NCBI RefSeq assembly: GCF_026262505.1
Contig: NC_067205.1
Location: 10,602,001 to 10,666,000, forward strand
DNA: 64,000 nucleotides
Direction of reading: 5' to 3'
Origin: Trichomonas vaginalis G3
Lineage: Eukaryota; Parabasalia; Trichomonadida; Trichomonadidae
Within the stretch, counting starts at the first letter, position 1. Each line of letters opens with the position of its first letter. Of the stretch, positions 30,879-40,747 are shown one piece after another. Position numbers and translations under genes: made by a program. The notes under the pieces are model-generated. The model had not been told where the DNA came from. It made no database searches and saw nothing but the letters and a program-made list of their open reading frames with translations.

Positions 30879-33380
30879 ATGTATCCAGGACTCTCAGGCG
30901 CATTTATTCCTGAACGTAAAATGATTGACGTAGATGTGAGGAAAGAGGAAAGCATCCTTGATATCGCCCCTCGCTTCGCAGCCTGCGCTTCAAACGGTAA
31001 TGATGCCAAGGTAACAATCTTCCCAATCGAAGGTAGACCAAAATTCGGACTTTTCCAGCCACGCATTAAGTCTTCCGGAGGATCAGTTACAGCTGTTGCC
31101 TTTTCACCATTCGAGCCAAAATTCATTTACGTCGGAACAAGTGGCGGAGATATTACATCATGGGAAATTCCAGAAAATGGCTTAGCATGCGACCTCTCAA
31201 AGCCTCTCAACAAGTACGATTCTGGCAGCGAAGTTAAATCAATGGCAATTCATCCGACAGCCAAAACATTACTTGCTGCAGGCCTTCGCTCCGGTCACGT
31301 TGTTATCCTTGATGGAAATCTCAACGTCGTTGCTGATCTTGAGCACACTCGTCCAATCAATGCCGTTTCATGGTCATATGACGGCAAATATGTTTACGCC
31401 CTCCACGTCGACATGCTCTTGAGAATCTGGGATGTCCGCGCCAAGTCAATTGTCGTAGAGAAGAAGATTATCAACTCTCGCGCTGTTGGCTATCTCGAGC
31501 CACTCCCAGGCGACAGAATTGCTGTCTCCTACAACGAAAAGAAGCAAGAAGTACGCATCCTCAACCACCAGCTTGAGGAAGTTGCTGCTCGTACCTTCGA
31601 AACAGCTCCAGTTCCACTCAGACTTCGCTACCACTTCACAGGCCTCCTTGTTGCACAAACATGCAAGGCTACAAAGATCAACTTCCTCAACGCCAAGGAC
31701 TTATCCGACGTTTACGAGTTTAACTGCCCAGATATGATCTTCGCAGCCGCTCCAGAGATCATCCAGCCAGATCCAGATGGCGACAGACTCATGGATCTCA
31801 CAGTCATCATGGCCGGAAACGTTGCCCAACACCTCAGATTGACAGTTGACAAATCCCATCTTCCAATCAAGTTCCCACCAATGCCAGTCCTCGAGACAGA
31901 GCTTACAGCCGAGAAGTATATGGCCGGCGAGAACTTCGAGCTCAAGACTCTTGCACTTAATCCAACAGTCAAAGAGGAGGAAGTTGTCGACGAGGGACCA
32001 CAAGAAGAAGTCGTTCAGATCGTTACAAGATACCGCTACCTCAACGCTGAAAGTGACCCACCACGTAACTACTTTACTTATCTTCCAGTTGGCATTGTCC
32101 CGAACATGGAATTCAACGAAATCTGCACAAACGGCAAGCAGTTCGCTTTCATCGGACAGGGCAATCCATCTCAAATCTGCTTCATGAACCTTGATAAGCC
32201 AACTCGCTATCCAATCAACGGAGCTCCATGCATCAAGGATCCACACAAGAGCACAGTCTCATACATCACATACTCACCACATAATCCAAATCTCTTAATG
32301 TCTGCTGGTGATGATGGCAAGATTCGCCTTTGGGATGTTCCTGACGTTCTCAAGCAGGATATCACAGAGCCACGCATTTCCCTCCAGATGCCAAAGCGTG
32401 TCGGCCTTACCAAGTTCTCAGACGCTGTCCGTAACCTTGTTCTTGCCACATGCCTTACACCAGAAATCGCAATCTGGGATCTCAACAAGGAAAAGCAGAT
32501 CAGATCCTTCCAGAAGCAATGCCCATCTGTTGTCCAAGACTCAACATTCAACTCATTATCTAACGCAGTTTACTCGGTCTTCAAGGACGGCACAGTTTCT
32601 GTCTTCGACCCAAGATCAGAGGATCCAGTCGTCGCTACAGGTCAGTGCCATCCAGGACCAAGACATCGCAGAATTCTCGACCTTCCAGATTACAACCGCT
32701 TTGCTACATTCGGTGTCAGCAAAAAGGGCTGGCGTGAGATCTCCATCTGGGATCCAGCCAACCTCTCTGCTCCACTCAAGACAGTCGAATTAGATACACA
32801 GTCCTCTCCACTTCTTCCAATGTACGAAGAAGGCAGTGGCGTCATCTACTGCGGCGGCAAGGGTGACGGCAACGTCCCATTCGTTGAGTTATGCCGCGAT
32901 GACAGAATTATCGCTTGCCAGGGCTCATACGATTCAGCAGAACCAGAACGCGGCCTTTGCCTCATCCCACGCAAGTACCTCGACGTCAAGTCTGTTGAAA
33001 TCTCTCGCATGCTCAAGTTGTCAACAGAATCTCTTCGTGCTCTTCACTGGAGAACACCACGTAATCGCCAGGAGTACTTCCAGGATGATATCTACCAACC
33101 ATCCCGTGATACATCCAACGCTCTCATGGAAGTCCTCGATTGGGAGGACGGCCAGACAGAATCATTCCCAGAGTTGAACATCCAGCCAGAGGGAATGAAG
33201 AAGCTCTCAGAGGCACAGCCAATCGTCAAGCCAAAGGCAAGGAAGTACCTCCCAGGAGGACAGGACGAACAGGAAGATTTAGCCAACAAGAAACTCACCA
33301 TCGATGAGATTGTTGCTATGGCTCCAAAGATTTCTACAGAATCAGATGATGAAAAGGAAGAAGAAAGTGATAGCTGGTAA
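30879..33380 (+). CDS. Coronin, dual beta-propeller (coronin-7/POD-1 type)
   Basis: 833 residues, a WD40 protein with two coronin units. In unit 1 the signs are ASNGNDAKVTIFPIEGRPKFG, the VGTSGGDITSWEIPENGL signature, and two or more WD motifs (RIWDVRAK). In unit 2 they are YSPHNPNLLMSAGDDGKIRLWDVPD, DLNKEKQIRSFQ, then the coronin extension with GLCLIPRKYLDVKSVEISRM and QDDIYQPS. It ends in a charged tail. Tandem coronins act in actin turnover and membrane traffic. The tail is short and no acidic Arp2/3-binding end was recognised. Codons are strongly C-ending, unlike neighbours, which suggests high expression. Confidence 0.9.
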   Translation: MYPGLSGAFIPERKMIDVDVRKEESILDIAPRFAACASNGNDAKVTIFPIEGRPKFGLFQPRIKSSGGSVTAVAFSPFEPKFIYVGTSGGDITSWEIPENGLACDLSKPLNKYDSGSEVKSMAIHPTAKTLLAAGLRSGHVVILDGNLNVVADLEHTRPINAVSWSYDGKYVYALHVDMLLRIWDVRAKSIVVEKKIINSRAVGYLEPLPGDRIAVSYNEKKQEVRILNHQLEEVAARTFETAPVPLRLRYHFTGLLVAQTCKATKINFLNAKDLSDVYEFNCPDMIFAAAPEIIQPDPDGDRLMDLTVIMAGNVAQHLRLTVDKSHLPIKFPPMPVLETELTAEKYMAGENFELKTLALNPTVKEEEVVDEGPQEEVVQIVTRYRYLNAESDPPRNYFTYLPVGIVPNMEFNEICTNGKQFAFIGQGNPSQICFMNLDKPTRYPINGAPCIKDPHKSTVSYITYSPHNPNLLMSAGDDGKIRLWDVPDVLKQDITEPRISLQMPKRVGLTKFSDAVRNLVLATCLTPEIAIWDLNKEKQIRSFQKQCPSVVQDSTFNSLSNAVYSVFKDGTVSVFDPRSEDPVVATGQCHPGPRHRRILDLPDYNRFATFGVSKKGWREISIWDPANLSAPLKTVELDTQSSPLLPMYEEGSGVIYCGGKGDGNVPFVELCRDDRIIACQGSYDSAEPERGLCLIPRKYLDVKSVEISRMLKLSTESLRALHWRTPRNRQEYFQDDIYQPSRDTSNALMEVLDWEDGQTESFPELNIQPEGMKKLSEAQPIVKPKARKYLPGGQDEQEDLANKKLTIDEIVAMAPKISTESDDEKEEESDSW

Positions 33381-33781
33381 GACATAAGTTATTTTCCTTT
33401 TCTTTTCTTATTTTTTTTGCGCAAATATTAAAGTAAAAAAAGTCTAATTTTTTTCTCTTATTATAATAATATTGTTATTTTTAGCCTTGTACACAGCCCT
33501 TCTCATAAAGAAAAATTTCTTATGAACCAGATTCATGGAAATATTTCTCAACGATCGTAAAATCGAGCATTCTCAAAATTGAGATGGTAGTTAAGATCGT
33601 AGATCAACACAGACTGTTCTCTTTTTACATGAAAGTGGAACTAGAACTGTTAGAAATAAAGTCAAATTAAAAATAAAAACAGTTTATTTTTAATAATAAT
33701 CATACGATGATCATATCATTCTTTTTTTTTACAATAGAAACGGTTTTGAATCAAATTCAATTTAATTTCAAATTAATCCGC
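33381..33781. other. Intergenic region between coronin and membrane-protein copy 1
   Basis: 400 bp of AT-rich DNA. The last 60 bp (around GAAACGGTTTTGAATCAAATTC) match the region upstream of copy 2 at about 37915, so the duplication includes the promoter. Confidence 0.6.
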
Positions 33782-33790
33782 TCATTATTT
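33782..33790 (+). promoter_or_regulatory. Initiator element of membrane-protein copy 1
   Basis: TCATTATTT, four bases before the ATG at 33795. It is a match to the trichomonad initiator and the same as the one at H2A. Confidence 0.6.
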
Positions 33791-33794
33791 ATCC

Positions 33795-35282
33795 ATGCTT
33801 TGTTTATTCGTACTCTTCCATAGATATACCATTGATAAATTAGGATATTACACAAAAGCTCTAGATAAAGAAGGTTCGTTTTTTGATTTTTCATTAACAC
33901 CCAAAGAATCTGCTAGTTACTATTTGGTTTTCGATGATTCACATTTCCTATATATTAACGAAGAGAGAACTTATTCGCAAGTATTTCCAGTTTCCAATGA
34001 ATCAATTCGTATCCTCGCTGGAGACAGTATTCAATTTACAGTTGTTTGCATACCTAATAGTTGTAACTCAATGGAGTTTATTAATCAAAAATCAGGTGTT
34101 ACATTCGATTTCGATTATTCTCAGAAAAAGTATAGACTTAACAAGAATTACTGCATAGTTTTATTATCCATCCATTCAATACAAATCTCATTGGAATCAT
34201 ATCCAAATGATATCGAAGTCGGTTATTCTTCATATGATTTAACAAATCCAACATTATTAACAAACAATTATTATTCACAATGGTTTGTAGGCAGCCAACC
34301 ACTATGCATTTCAATAAAAGCTCAAACCAAAAATGCAACTGCAAAATTAAAAGTTCAATTCTCATTCCCTTTAATACCATACAGCATTTACAACAGTCTG
34401 AAACTTAACTATTTTGCTTCAACACCAATAGATCTTAAACAGCTACCAAAAGTCAAGAATTATGGAATCCATAGTTTATTACTTGACAGAAACTCTGTAA
34501 CAACTGAGATCTTTGAATACTCATACATAGTATTTACAGATCATACCAATATTTATGGTTTTGCTGCTACATCTAATTCATATTTAGAAATCCTTGGTAA
34601 AACATCAATCACAGCCATTTATTTCAACACTTCAGGTACAATTTCACTTCATTCAGCTAGTACTAATCCAATTCCATGCAATTTTATAATTTATAATTTC
34701 AGAGAAATCTCATGTGATTCAATTATCACACTTGTAAGACATAACTACAGTTTAACTACTTATGGGTACAATTACACTTGCGTTGCTTTCGCATTTATAA
34801 ATGGAACGGTTCGCTTTAGACCTAATGACGGATTAAACAAACCTAATGTTATCAGATTTTCTACAGCAGATCGATATGAATTTGAGTTTTATTTATCTGA
34901 AGATAAAAGTTTAGAATCATATGCTATAATTAATGGCAGACAATCAAGTCACAAAGCATATTACATCACAAACGAATCATATTCAGAATTAAATTCAATG
35001 GAACCAATTGATCCAACTGAGAAATCTTATAAATATGGCCTACCTATTGAATTAATTATTGGAATCACAGTTGGAATAAGTCTTCTGATTGGTGCTATTA
35101 TAATATCTGTTGCCTGTTGCAGGACATCAAAGAAAAAGAAGGATGGATCTCTTGAAGTTAGTCTTGTCGAGAAAAGTGATGCTAATGCAATGCCATTAGA
35201 AGTTGCTTGTAATACTCCTGCGTCACAAGATTATAACCCACAACAACAATACAATACAAATAATGATAATCCTTATCAATAA
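33795..35282 (+). CDS. Type I membrane protein, copy 1 (family unnamed)
   Basis: 495 residues. A short hydrophobic N-terminus (MLCLFVLF) could be a reduced signal sequence. A large beta-rich ectodomain carries many N-glycosylation-type sites (N-x-S/T), then one membrane helix (about 415-437, IELIIGITVGISLLIGAIII). The cytoplasmic tail is basic just inside (RTSKKKKD), then Asn/Gln-rich and ends DNPYQ. Its duplicate at 37953 and 61440 is interrupted by Polinton 2. No known domain is recognised. Probably a surface protein of a lineage-specific family. Confidence 0.8.
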   Translation: MLCLFVLFHRYTIDKLGYYTKALDKEGSFFDFSLTPKESASYYLVFDDSHFLYINEERTYSQVFPVSNESIRILAGDSIQFTVVCIPNSCNSMEFINQKSGVTFDFDYSQKKYRLNKNYCIVLLSIHSIQISLESYPNDIEVGYSSYDLTNPTLLTNNYYSQWFVGSQPLCISIKAQTKNATAKLKVQFSFPLIPYSIYNSLKLNYFASTPIDLKQLPKVKNYGIHSLLLDRNSVTTEIFEYSYIVFTDHTNIYGFAATSNSYLEILGKTSITAIYFNTSGTISLHSASTNPIPCNFIIYNFREISCDSIITLVRHNYSLTTYGYNYTCVAFAFINGTVRFRPNDGLNKPNVIRFSTADRYEFEFYLSEDKSLESYAIINGRQSSHKAYYITNESYSELNSMEPIDPTEKSYKYGLPIELIIGITVGISLLIGAIIISVACCRTSKKKKDGSLEVSLVEKSDANAMPLEVACNTPASQDYNPQQQYNTNNDNPYQ

Positions 35283-35605
35283 AGCTTTTTTTAACAGTTA
35301 GCGTGAAGCATCATTGAAATTTCACCTCAAACACCAAAGTTGAAGGCCATGTCATAGGAGCATAAAATCTATTGTTCCTCACAAATCTCTCAAAAAATTG
35401 AGAATAAAATAAATTTACCATCTTTCCATAAATGATATATTGTTAGTGATATATCACCAGAAGAAGTTTTCAGAATTGCTTTAAACATATTAGATCATAA
35501 AGAACAATTCAAATAATATTAAGCTGTTAAAATTTCTTTTTTTTTAAATTTGTATTTACGAAATACTTTTTTTTTAATTTAGACAGAATACATATAAAAA
35601 CATAT
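35283..35605. repeat. 3' flank shared by the two membrane-protein copies
   Basis: The stretch from about 35374 (CCTCACAAATCTCTCAAAAAA) to about 35490 is repeated with small changes at 63749-63890, downstream of copy 2 and beyond the mariner. This marks the 3' side of the segmental duplication. Confidence 0.75.
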
Positions 35606-36025
35606 TTACTCTTGTGTTTGGGAAGCATCCTTGCCCTTCTTTGGATTACCAAGGAGAACCTTGTGGATGTGTGGAACAACACCAGCAGAAGCAATGGTGA
35701 TGTTGGAAAGTAACTGGTTCAATTCTTCATCGTTACGAACGGCAAGCATGATATGACGTGGTGAGATACGTGTCTTCTTGTTATCACGAGCAGCGTTACC
35801 TGCGAGTTCGAGAACTTCGACTGTAAGATATTCGAGGACAGCGGCCATGAAGACTGGAGCACCGGCACCGACACGTTCTCCGTAACGGCCTTCACGGAGG
35901 AATCTGTGAAGACGACCGACAGGGAACTGAAGACCGGCACGGGATGAACGTGTCTTTGGATGTTGGCGTTCTCCATCTACTGCTGTCTTTGTAGCTGTTT
36001 TCTTGACACCCTTCTTGGCTGGCAT
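35606..36025 (-). CDS. Histone H2A
   Basis: 139 residues. The histone fold carries the H2A signature [17 protein letters not shown], then [46 protein letters not shown] and a C-terminal docking part. A Lys-rich N-tail starts MPAKKG. The last residues, SQTQE, form an S/T-Q cluster like the H2A.X phosphorylation site, so this core H2A may also serve as H2A.X. ATG 36025 is chosen since upstream in-frame codons lack ATG and an initiator precedes it. The codons are GC-rich, as expected of a highly expressed gene. No H2B partner is seen next to it. Confidence 0.97.
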   Translation of the reverse strand: MPAKKGVKKTATKTAVDGERQHPKTRSSRAGLQFPVGRLHRFLREGRYGERVGAGAPVFMAAVLEYLTVEVLELAGNAARDNKKTRISPRHIMLAVRNDEELNQLLSNITIASAGVVPHIHKVLLGNPKKGKDASQTQE

Positions 36026-36029
36026 TAAC

Positions 36030-36038
36030 AAATAATGA
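36030..36038 (-). promoter_or_regulatory. Initiator element of histone H2A
   Basis: TCATTATTT on the reverse strand, five bases before the ATG at 36025. Confidence 0.65.
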
Positions 36039-37937
36039 AGTGAGTATCATCCCGCCATAGGAAAATTTAGGTATTGAAATTATTCGGGTTCCAAAATGAC
36101 ATTTTCCAAATTTTCCAAAAATGCCATTTTATGTCTTGCAAATTTAATAGAGAACACCTTTGTCAATAGCGCCAAAAGTGAGATTTTACTTAATTATCTT
36201 AGGCTAATTAGTGGTTTATTTATATTCTTTACTATACACATTCCTCTGATCTTAACAAAATTCTCTTTTTATTTTTAAAATAGTGTGAGGGACTTCGTTG
36301 ACTACAAAGATATCGACCAAAATTGTTCTCATTATGCTTAACATATGAAGTATAGTAATAGGGTGTATGGACTCATAGATTGACTTTTGTTTGATTTCGA
36401 GATAAAAATATTTCGCAATATCTTGCATAATTTCGTTTGAATTAACACTTTCATCGTTTTTTATATCTATATATAAAATATGCACAAATAATGATTTATA
36501 AATAAATATTTTTCGAATCGGGTAAATAAATCAGTAGATCTTGGATTTTATTAATCATTTCATCCTAAAATGAGTTTGTGGTGATAATATCTGTGTGTTA
36601 TAGTTGGAGCATTGTTAATTTGTACGAAATATTGATAAATTTCAAAAACGATTGATATTTGACTGTAAGCAACATTAAATCTGTATCTCATAATCAAGCG
36701 GAAGGTAAGCTGAGATATTTGGGATTTTATCACCTGATAGTATTCATAATACTATACTAGATTGACTAATCAATCAGTTGTTTCATTATCGTTTTAAATT
36801 TATTATGCATAAATAGTACTTTGAATATCATTGGTAATATTTCGAAAAAAAAGGTATCAACTTTAAAGCAAGATAACATACCCCTTTTTTTGGTGAAAAA
36901 AAATGTTTTGGTGAAAAAACGGTTATTTCCCATCAAAAAGTGAACTAAGCTGGGTGACTTGGTGATACTCTCCCTATTATATCCTCACCTTTTTGACACT
37001 CATATGAGAACTGAAGCTTATTCGCTTTGCAAACAAGATTGGATATGATTTTTATATGGATAAATTCATTAGCTAACCTTGCTTGTATTAGCTAATACGT
37101 TTTCAGGCCATTTTTAGGGAGATTATTTTGATAATTTCAACAAAGCTCAAGAACTACAATTACTAACAACATGGTTCGCTACAAATTCCACAAAATATAC
37201 GATCTGCACTATCTTTTAATAATTGAAATTAAATTCAATTAAAAACTTAATGATTTGCATATAAAATTGACATAGTTATCATATACTACTTCTAACAAGA
37301 CTTTTCTGAAAAAATTAGTATAGTTGAAGTTTTGCAAGGTTATTCTATTTTAAAATTATCTGATATTATATTCCAATGCATTTGCAATCATCAAAATTTA
37401 AAAATAATGACTTTTCTCTCAATTTAATTTGCAATAAAATTCGCAGATATTAGATTTTAATTAATATTAAAATATTGGCCAATAAAAACTTTTGATCAAT
37501 CCACTTTTAAAATCGGAAAATCGTGAATTTTTAAAACACGCTTCGAAAACAGAAAAAAAATCGAAAAATGCAAATCATCTCAAAACTCGCCCATTTCAAG
37601 ATTTTTCTTTAATTCGAAATAGCATGATGCTAAAGTATCATACCAAAAGGTGTGTATATTGACGAGAATTGAAAAATATCAATCTGATGAATAGCAAAAT
37701 AAGCATTTATAATTGAGGTGAAAACGATAAATCTCATTTTGCCTCTCAATTTTTCTGAGTCTCTCAATTTTTGTAGTGGTCCCTTAAAGGATGAGTTGAA
37801 AATCGAATAATTGGATGTTTGTAATATTAATATTCTTTAGTCCATAATAAATCATTTTTCATACTAATAATGTGGAACGATTTTCTGCATCTTTTGGATC
37901 TGCCACTTTTTAAGATAGAAACGGTTTTCTTTCAAAT
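36039..37937. other. Long intergenic region, no gene seen
   Basis: 1.9 kb, AT-rich. Small open frames at 36096-36278 and 36252-36485 have no family signal or initiator. The last 30-40 bp before 37953 match the copy 1 promoter. Confidence 0.6.
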
Positions 37938-37946
37938 TCATTTTAT
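37938..37946 (+). promoter_or_regulatory. Initiator element of membrane-protein copy 2
   Basis: TCATTTTAT, six bases before the ATG at 37953. It is the diverged counterpart of 33782-33790. Confidence 0.5.
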
Positions 37947-37952
37947 TTAACC

Positions 37953-38468
37953 ATGCTTTGTCTATTCGTACTCTTTCAGAGATACACCATTGATAAAACA
38001 GGATATTACACAAAAACTTTAGATCCAGAAGAAGGTACATTTTTTGATTTTTCATTAACACCCAAAGAATCTGCTAGTTACTATTTGATTTTCGAAGATG
38101 ATTACATAGATGTTAACGAAGAGAGTATTTCTTCGCAAGTATTTCCAGTTTCCAATGAATCAATTCGTATACATGGAGGAGAAAGTATTCAATTTACAGT
38201 TGTTTGCATACCTAATAGTTGTGACTCCATGGAGTTCATTCATCAGAATTCAAATGCTACATTTGATTTCGATTATTCTAAGAAACATTATGAACTTAAT
38301 AAGACTTACTGTACAGTTTTACCATCCATTAATTCAATTCAACTCTCATTGGGTTCATATCCAAATGATATCGAAATCGGTTATTCTTCGTATGATTTAA
38401 CAAATCTAACATTAATAACAGAAGATTATTCACAAAAGTTTACAGACAGTCAATCGCTATGCATTTCA
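37953..38468 (+). pseudogene. Membrane-protein copy 2, 5' part, cut by Polinton 2
   Basis: 172 codons closely matching residues 1 to about 175 of copy 1 (LCLFVLF start, FFDFSLTPKESASYYL, FPVSNESIRI, VVCIPNSC). The similarity stops exactly at the Polinton 2 end. It is a host gene disrupted by the insertion; a truncated product of about 200 residues could be made by reading into the repeat. Confidence 0.9.
38463..38467. repeat. Target duplication left of Polinton 2
   Basis: ATTTC, repeated directly at 61440-61444. With the next A it would be the usual six bases, but that base is shared with the element end. Confidence 0.75.
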
Positions 38469-38477
38469 GTTAGTATA

Positions 38478-38524
38478 CAAGTCTTGGGTACTGTGGCACT
38501 GCGTTCCACCTTACCCAATACTTG
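38478..38524. repeat. Terminal stem-loop of Polinton 2, left
   Basis: CAAGTCTTGGGTA (38478-38490) pairs with TACCCAATACTTG (38512-38524), 12 of 13 bases, with an inner GTGG/CCAC stem. The mirror copy is at 61383-61429. It lies within about 10 bases of the element end. Confidence 0.75.
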
Positions 38525-38691
38525 TGAATTTGACACTTTACAAAACCGTTAACGTATATTTTACAACACAAACGACAACACTAATTTAATCTTAAATATT
38601 TATAAAGCCGCCAACCACTTCACTAACGAACTCACTAATGTAAAAATAAACGTTCTCACTATCGTTCTCACTAACGACTTCACTAATGTTC

Positions 38692-38976
38692 TCATAAATT
38701 TTCCTCAATATCTTCATCATCAGTGTTAACCCTATTGTAGTCATACTTGAAGCCATAAACTTTCTCTAACTTCTTAACGTACAATTTACATAACTTACCT
38801 TCGTCATCGTATGGTTTAATGATATAACTATTTCTATCTTTATACACAGTCAATGAAAAGTCAACTGGTCTCGGATGTATTTGAAAGAACATGTTATGCT
38901 CAGGAAGGAAGAATAAATGTTTAAATGTATGTTTGTTATACTGTGGAATTCGAATGAGTTGCTTTTGTTCTGTCAT
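38692..38976 (-). CDS. Polinton 2 terminal-repeat gene, left copy
   Basis: 94 residues, identical to the right copy. Starts MTEQKQLIRIPQYN; it has a KHLFFLPEHNMFFQIHPR segment and an acidic end (DDEDIEENL). The leader is T-rich with TGTAAATG. It is unrelated to the repeat gene of Polinton 1. Function unknown. Confidence 0.65.
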   Translation of the reverse strand: MTEQKQLIRIPQYNKHTFKHLFFLPEHNMFFQIHPRPVDFSLTVYKDRNSYIIKPYDDEGKLCKLYVKKLEKVYGFKYDYNRVNTDDEDIEENL

Positions 38977-39048
38977 TTACATCCAAATAAAAATTTTCAG
39001 TAAAAATAAAACTAACGTTAAAAATTTCTCATAACATAAACGTTCTCA

Positions 39049-39561
39049 TTACTTTATAACTCTCTTCCTTGGTTTCTTTTTAGTTGCTTTCTTCACGTCT
39101 GTCTCCAGCTTAACTGTCTTTCTTCTTCGTCCGTAATGATACCAGTTACTTCCACCAGTCAATGGGTCAAATGGTCTTTCGTAAGGATTTCCATACATTC
39201 CATAGGGACCATACGGAAGAACTACTGGTGGAGGAAGAGTTCCATCGACTCTATTTAAATGCATTGTTTCACCTTTCATCTGGTCATTAAAGTCTTTTGC
39301 ATGTTTTGCAAACTCATCGTCCTTTCCTAAAGCATTTTCTGACTCAGTCGCAACCAAATTGGATGCTTTATTTATGAGTCCTATTTTATTTAATCTTAAC
39401 TTCTTTGCAACCCAGCCTCCAATCTTTCCTTTATTTGCATCTAATGTCTTTGAAACCCTTCCTCCACTCATTTTATTTACTGCGTCATAAGCTCCAAGTG
39501 CTTTTGCTCCAAATGCTAATGCTTTTGTTCCCATTGCGCCTAAAGCTGCCCAAGCTACCAT
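39049..39561 (-). CDS. Small basic Gly/Ala-rich virion-type protein
   Basis: 170 residues: Ala/Gly-rich hydrophobic N-terminus (MVAWAALGAMGTKALAFGAK), a Pro/Tyr/Gly stretch (PYGPYGMYGNPYERPF) and a strongly basic C-terminus (KKATKKKPRKRVIK). The pattern fits a minor virion or core protein that contacts DNA. No named family. The stop lies inside the inverted repeat. Confidence 0.5.
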   Translation of the reverse strand: MVAWAALGAMGTKALAFGAKALGAYDAVNKMSGGRVSKTLDANKGKIGGWVAKKLRLNKIGLINKASNLVATESENALGKDDEFAKHAKDFNDQMKGETMHLNRVDGTLPPPVVLPYGPYGMYGNPYERPFDPLTGGSNWYHYGRRRKTVKLETDVKKATKKKPRKRVIK

Positions 39562-39819
39562 TTACACCATATTAAAATCATCTCTCTTCAATATTATCTC
39601 ATAAAAGTTCTCGTTACTGGAGAAAGTCAATGAAACATAAACATTCTCATGGACTTCGCCCTCACCGCTTCGGTCTACGACCTCAGGACTCAAAGAGTCC
39701 GTTTGCGGTCTATCTAACTTCTTTCTTATATCATCTATACGCTTCAAAATGTCTGAACAATTGCTAACATCTTCTACAACAGTTATTTCATCATGAATGA
39801 CCTTCAAGAACAAGCTCAT
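39562..39819 (-). CDS. Small Polinton 2 protein carrying a hairpin module
   Basis: 85 residues. The segment QTDSLSPEVVDRSGEGEVHE is encoded by a cluster of GC-rich hairpins (39651-39710). It is almost the same peptide as one in the unrelated fibre (44277-44329). The outer parts (MSLFLKVIHDEITVVED; VYVSLTFSSNENFYEIIL) look like the original protein. Function unknown. Confidence 0.55.
   Translation of the reverse strand: MSLFLKVIHDEITVVEDVSNCSDILKRIDDIRKKLDRPQTDSLSPEVVDRSGEGEVHENVYVSLTFSSNENFYEIILKRDDFNMV
39651..39710. repeat. Multi-hairpin module, in frame
   Basis: GGACTTCGCCC-type repeat, ACCGCTTCGGT (39664-39674), GGTCTACGACC (39672-39682) and GGACTCAAAGAGTCC (39686-39700) in a row, inside a reading frame. 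Confidence 0.85.
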
Positions 39820-40185
39820 TTAATATGCTATTAAAATCATTTCAATAATGAGTCCATCCTTTCCATCTTTAGGTAGCACAACATCTTTCATTGAAGAAGG
39901 TTCGACAAGTCTTATGTTAAACTTACTGACAAAGTTTGTTATACTATAATGCTTCGGTGGCGAATACATGTAGTTTGAAAGACATAATATAGATTCTTCA
40001 GCAAATTCACTTATACTGGATTTTATAACAATGTTCTCACGAGACCAAATACCACCAATTGACAATCTTGTAAGCAATCCTGCTGAACCTTCTACTGTAA
40101 ACGTCGATGGTAACATTCCACGAAGGTCATCTATTGACATCGTTGAGTCACTGAATTTAAATATTTCTTTAAAAGCAATCGTCAT
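39820..40185 (-). CDS. Polinton 2 protein, possible minor capsid
   Basis: 121 residues, beta-rich, starting MTIAFKEIFKFSDSTMSIDDLRGML and ending PKDGKDGLIIEMILIAY. That end resembles PPDGKDCLYIEAQLLNS at the end of the 56842-57699 protein, which suggests a related beta-sandwich virion fold. No named family. Confidence 0.5.
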   Translation of the reverse strand: MTIAFKEIFKFSDSTMSIDDLRGMLPSTFTVEGSAGLLTRLSIGGIWSRENIVIKSSISEFAEESILCLSNYMYSPPKHYSITNFVSKFNIRLVEPSSMKDVVLPKDGKDGLIIEMILIAY

Positions 40186-40189
40186 TATC

Positions 40190-40731
40190 TAACCATGCAA
40201 TAGCTTTGAAGTTTTCATTCGAATATACATCTGCTTCATTAAATGTAAAACCTGACTTCTTTGCAGAGACGACTTTAAAATCTATTGAGTTTTTGTTTCA
40301 AAATTATATGCTATGCTAACTTCTGAAGGTAATGGATGTCCTTCCGCAGTCAGTTTGCTCTCACTACCGTTTGAAGCTTTGTGTTTAAAAACTTTCATGT
40401 CATCTCCTGTGTCTAGGTTCACATACACAGCAATAGGAAAACTATCTTGCTTCTTTGTTCTCATCATTATACCTCAAAACTTAAAGTTCTTCAATAATAT
40501 TGTCCTTCCTGCTGGAATACTTCTAACTTTGTCTTATTTCAATAGCTTTCTCACCTCCTACATACTCTACCCAGTTTCTTGGTTATATTCATATGATTGT
40601 ATTGTCTGATTTCAGGTAAGATACTGACTTTCTTGAATTTTGGTAGGTTTCATCATAACGTGTTCATAGTATATCTTTATACTCTTGTCAGTTAGACTCG
40701 GTGCTATGTTCTGAATATTTCTGACTTGCAT
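40190..40731 (-). pseudogene. Unknown Polinton 2 gene (broken)
   Basis: Coding-like sequence starting MQVRNIQNIAPSLTDKSIK in more than one frame. It is divergent from the ATPase with a 16-base spacer between start codons. Function unknown. Confidence 0.4.
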
Positions 40732-40747
40732 TTTTAATGGAGATAAA

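Larger units (their letters stand above)
38468..39070. repeat. Polinton 2 left terminal inverted repeat (603 bp)
   Basis: Inverted match of equal length to 60837-61439. It contains a terminal hairpin, an iteron patch and a whole small gene. The inner edge covers the last codons of the 39049-39561 gene. Confidence 0.92.

Noticed and set aside
31446-33385. Several long antisense or shifted frames within coronin
   Set aside because: They are shadows caused by the strong C-ending codon bias of coronin; the sense frame has clear WD40 signatures.
36096-36485. Two small open frames upstream of H2A
   Set aside because: No initiator at their starts, no family signal, and AT-rich composition that gives such frames by chance.
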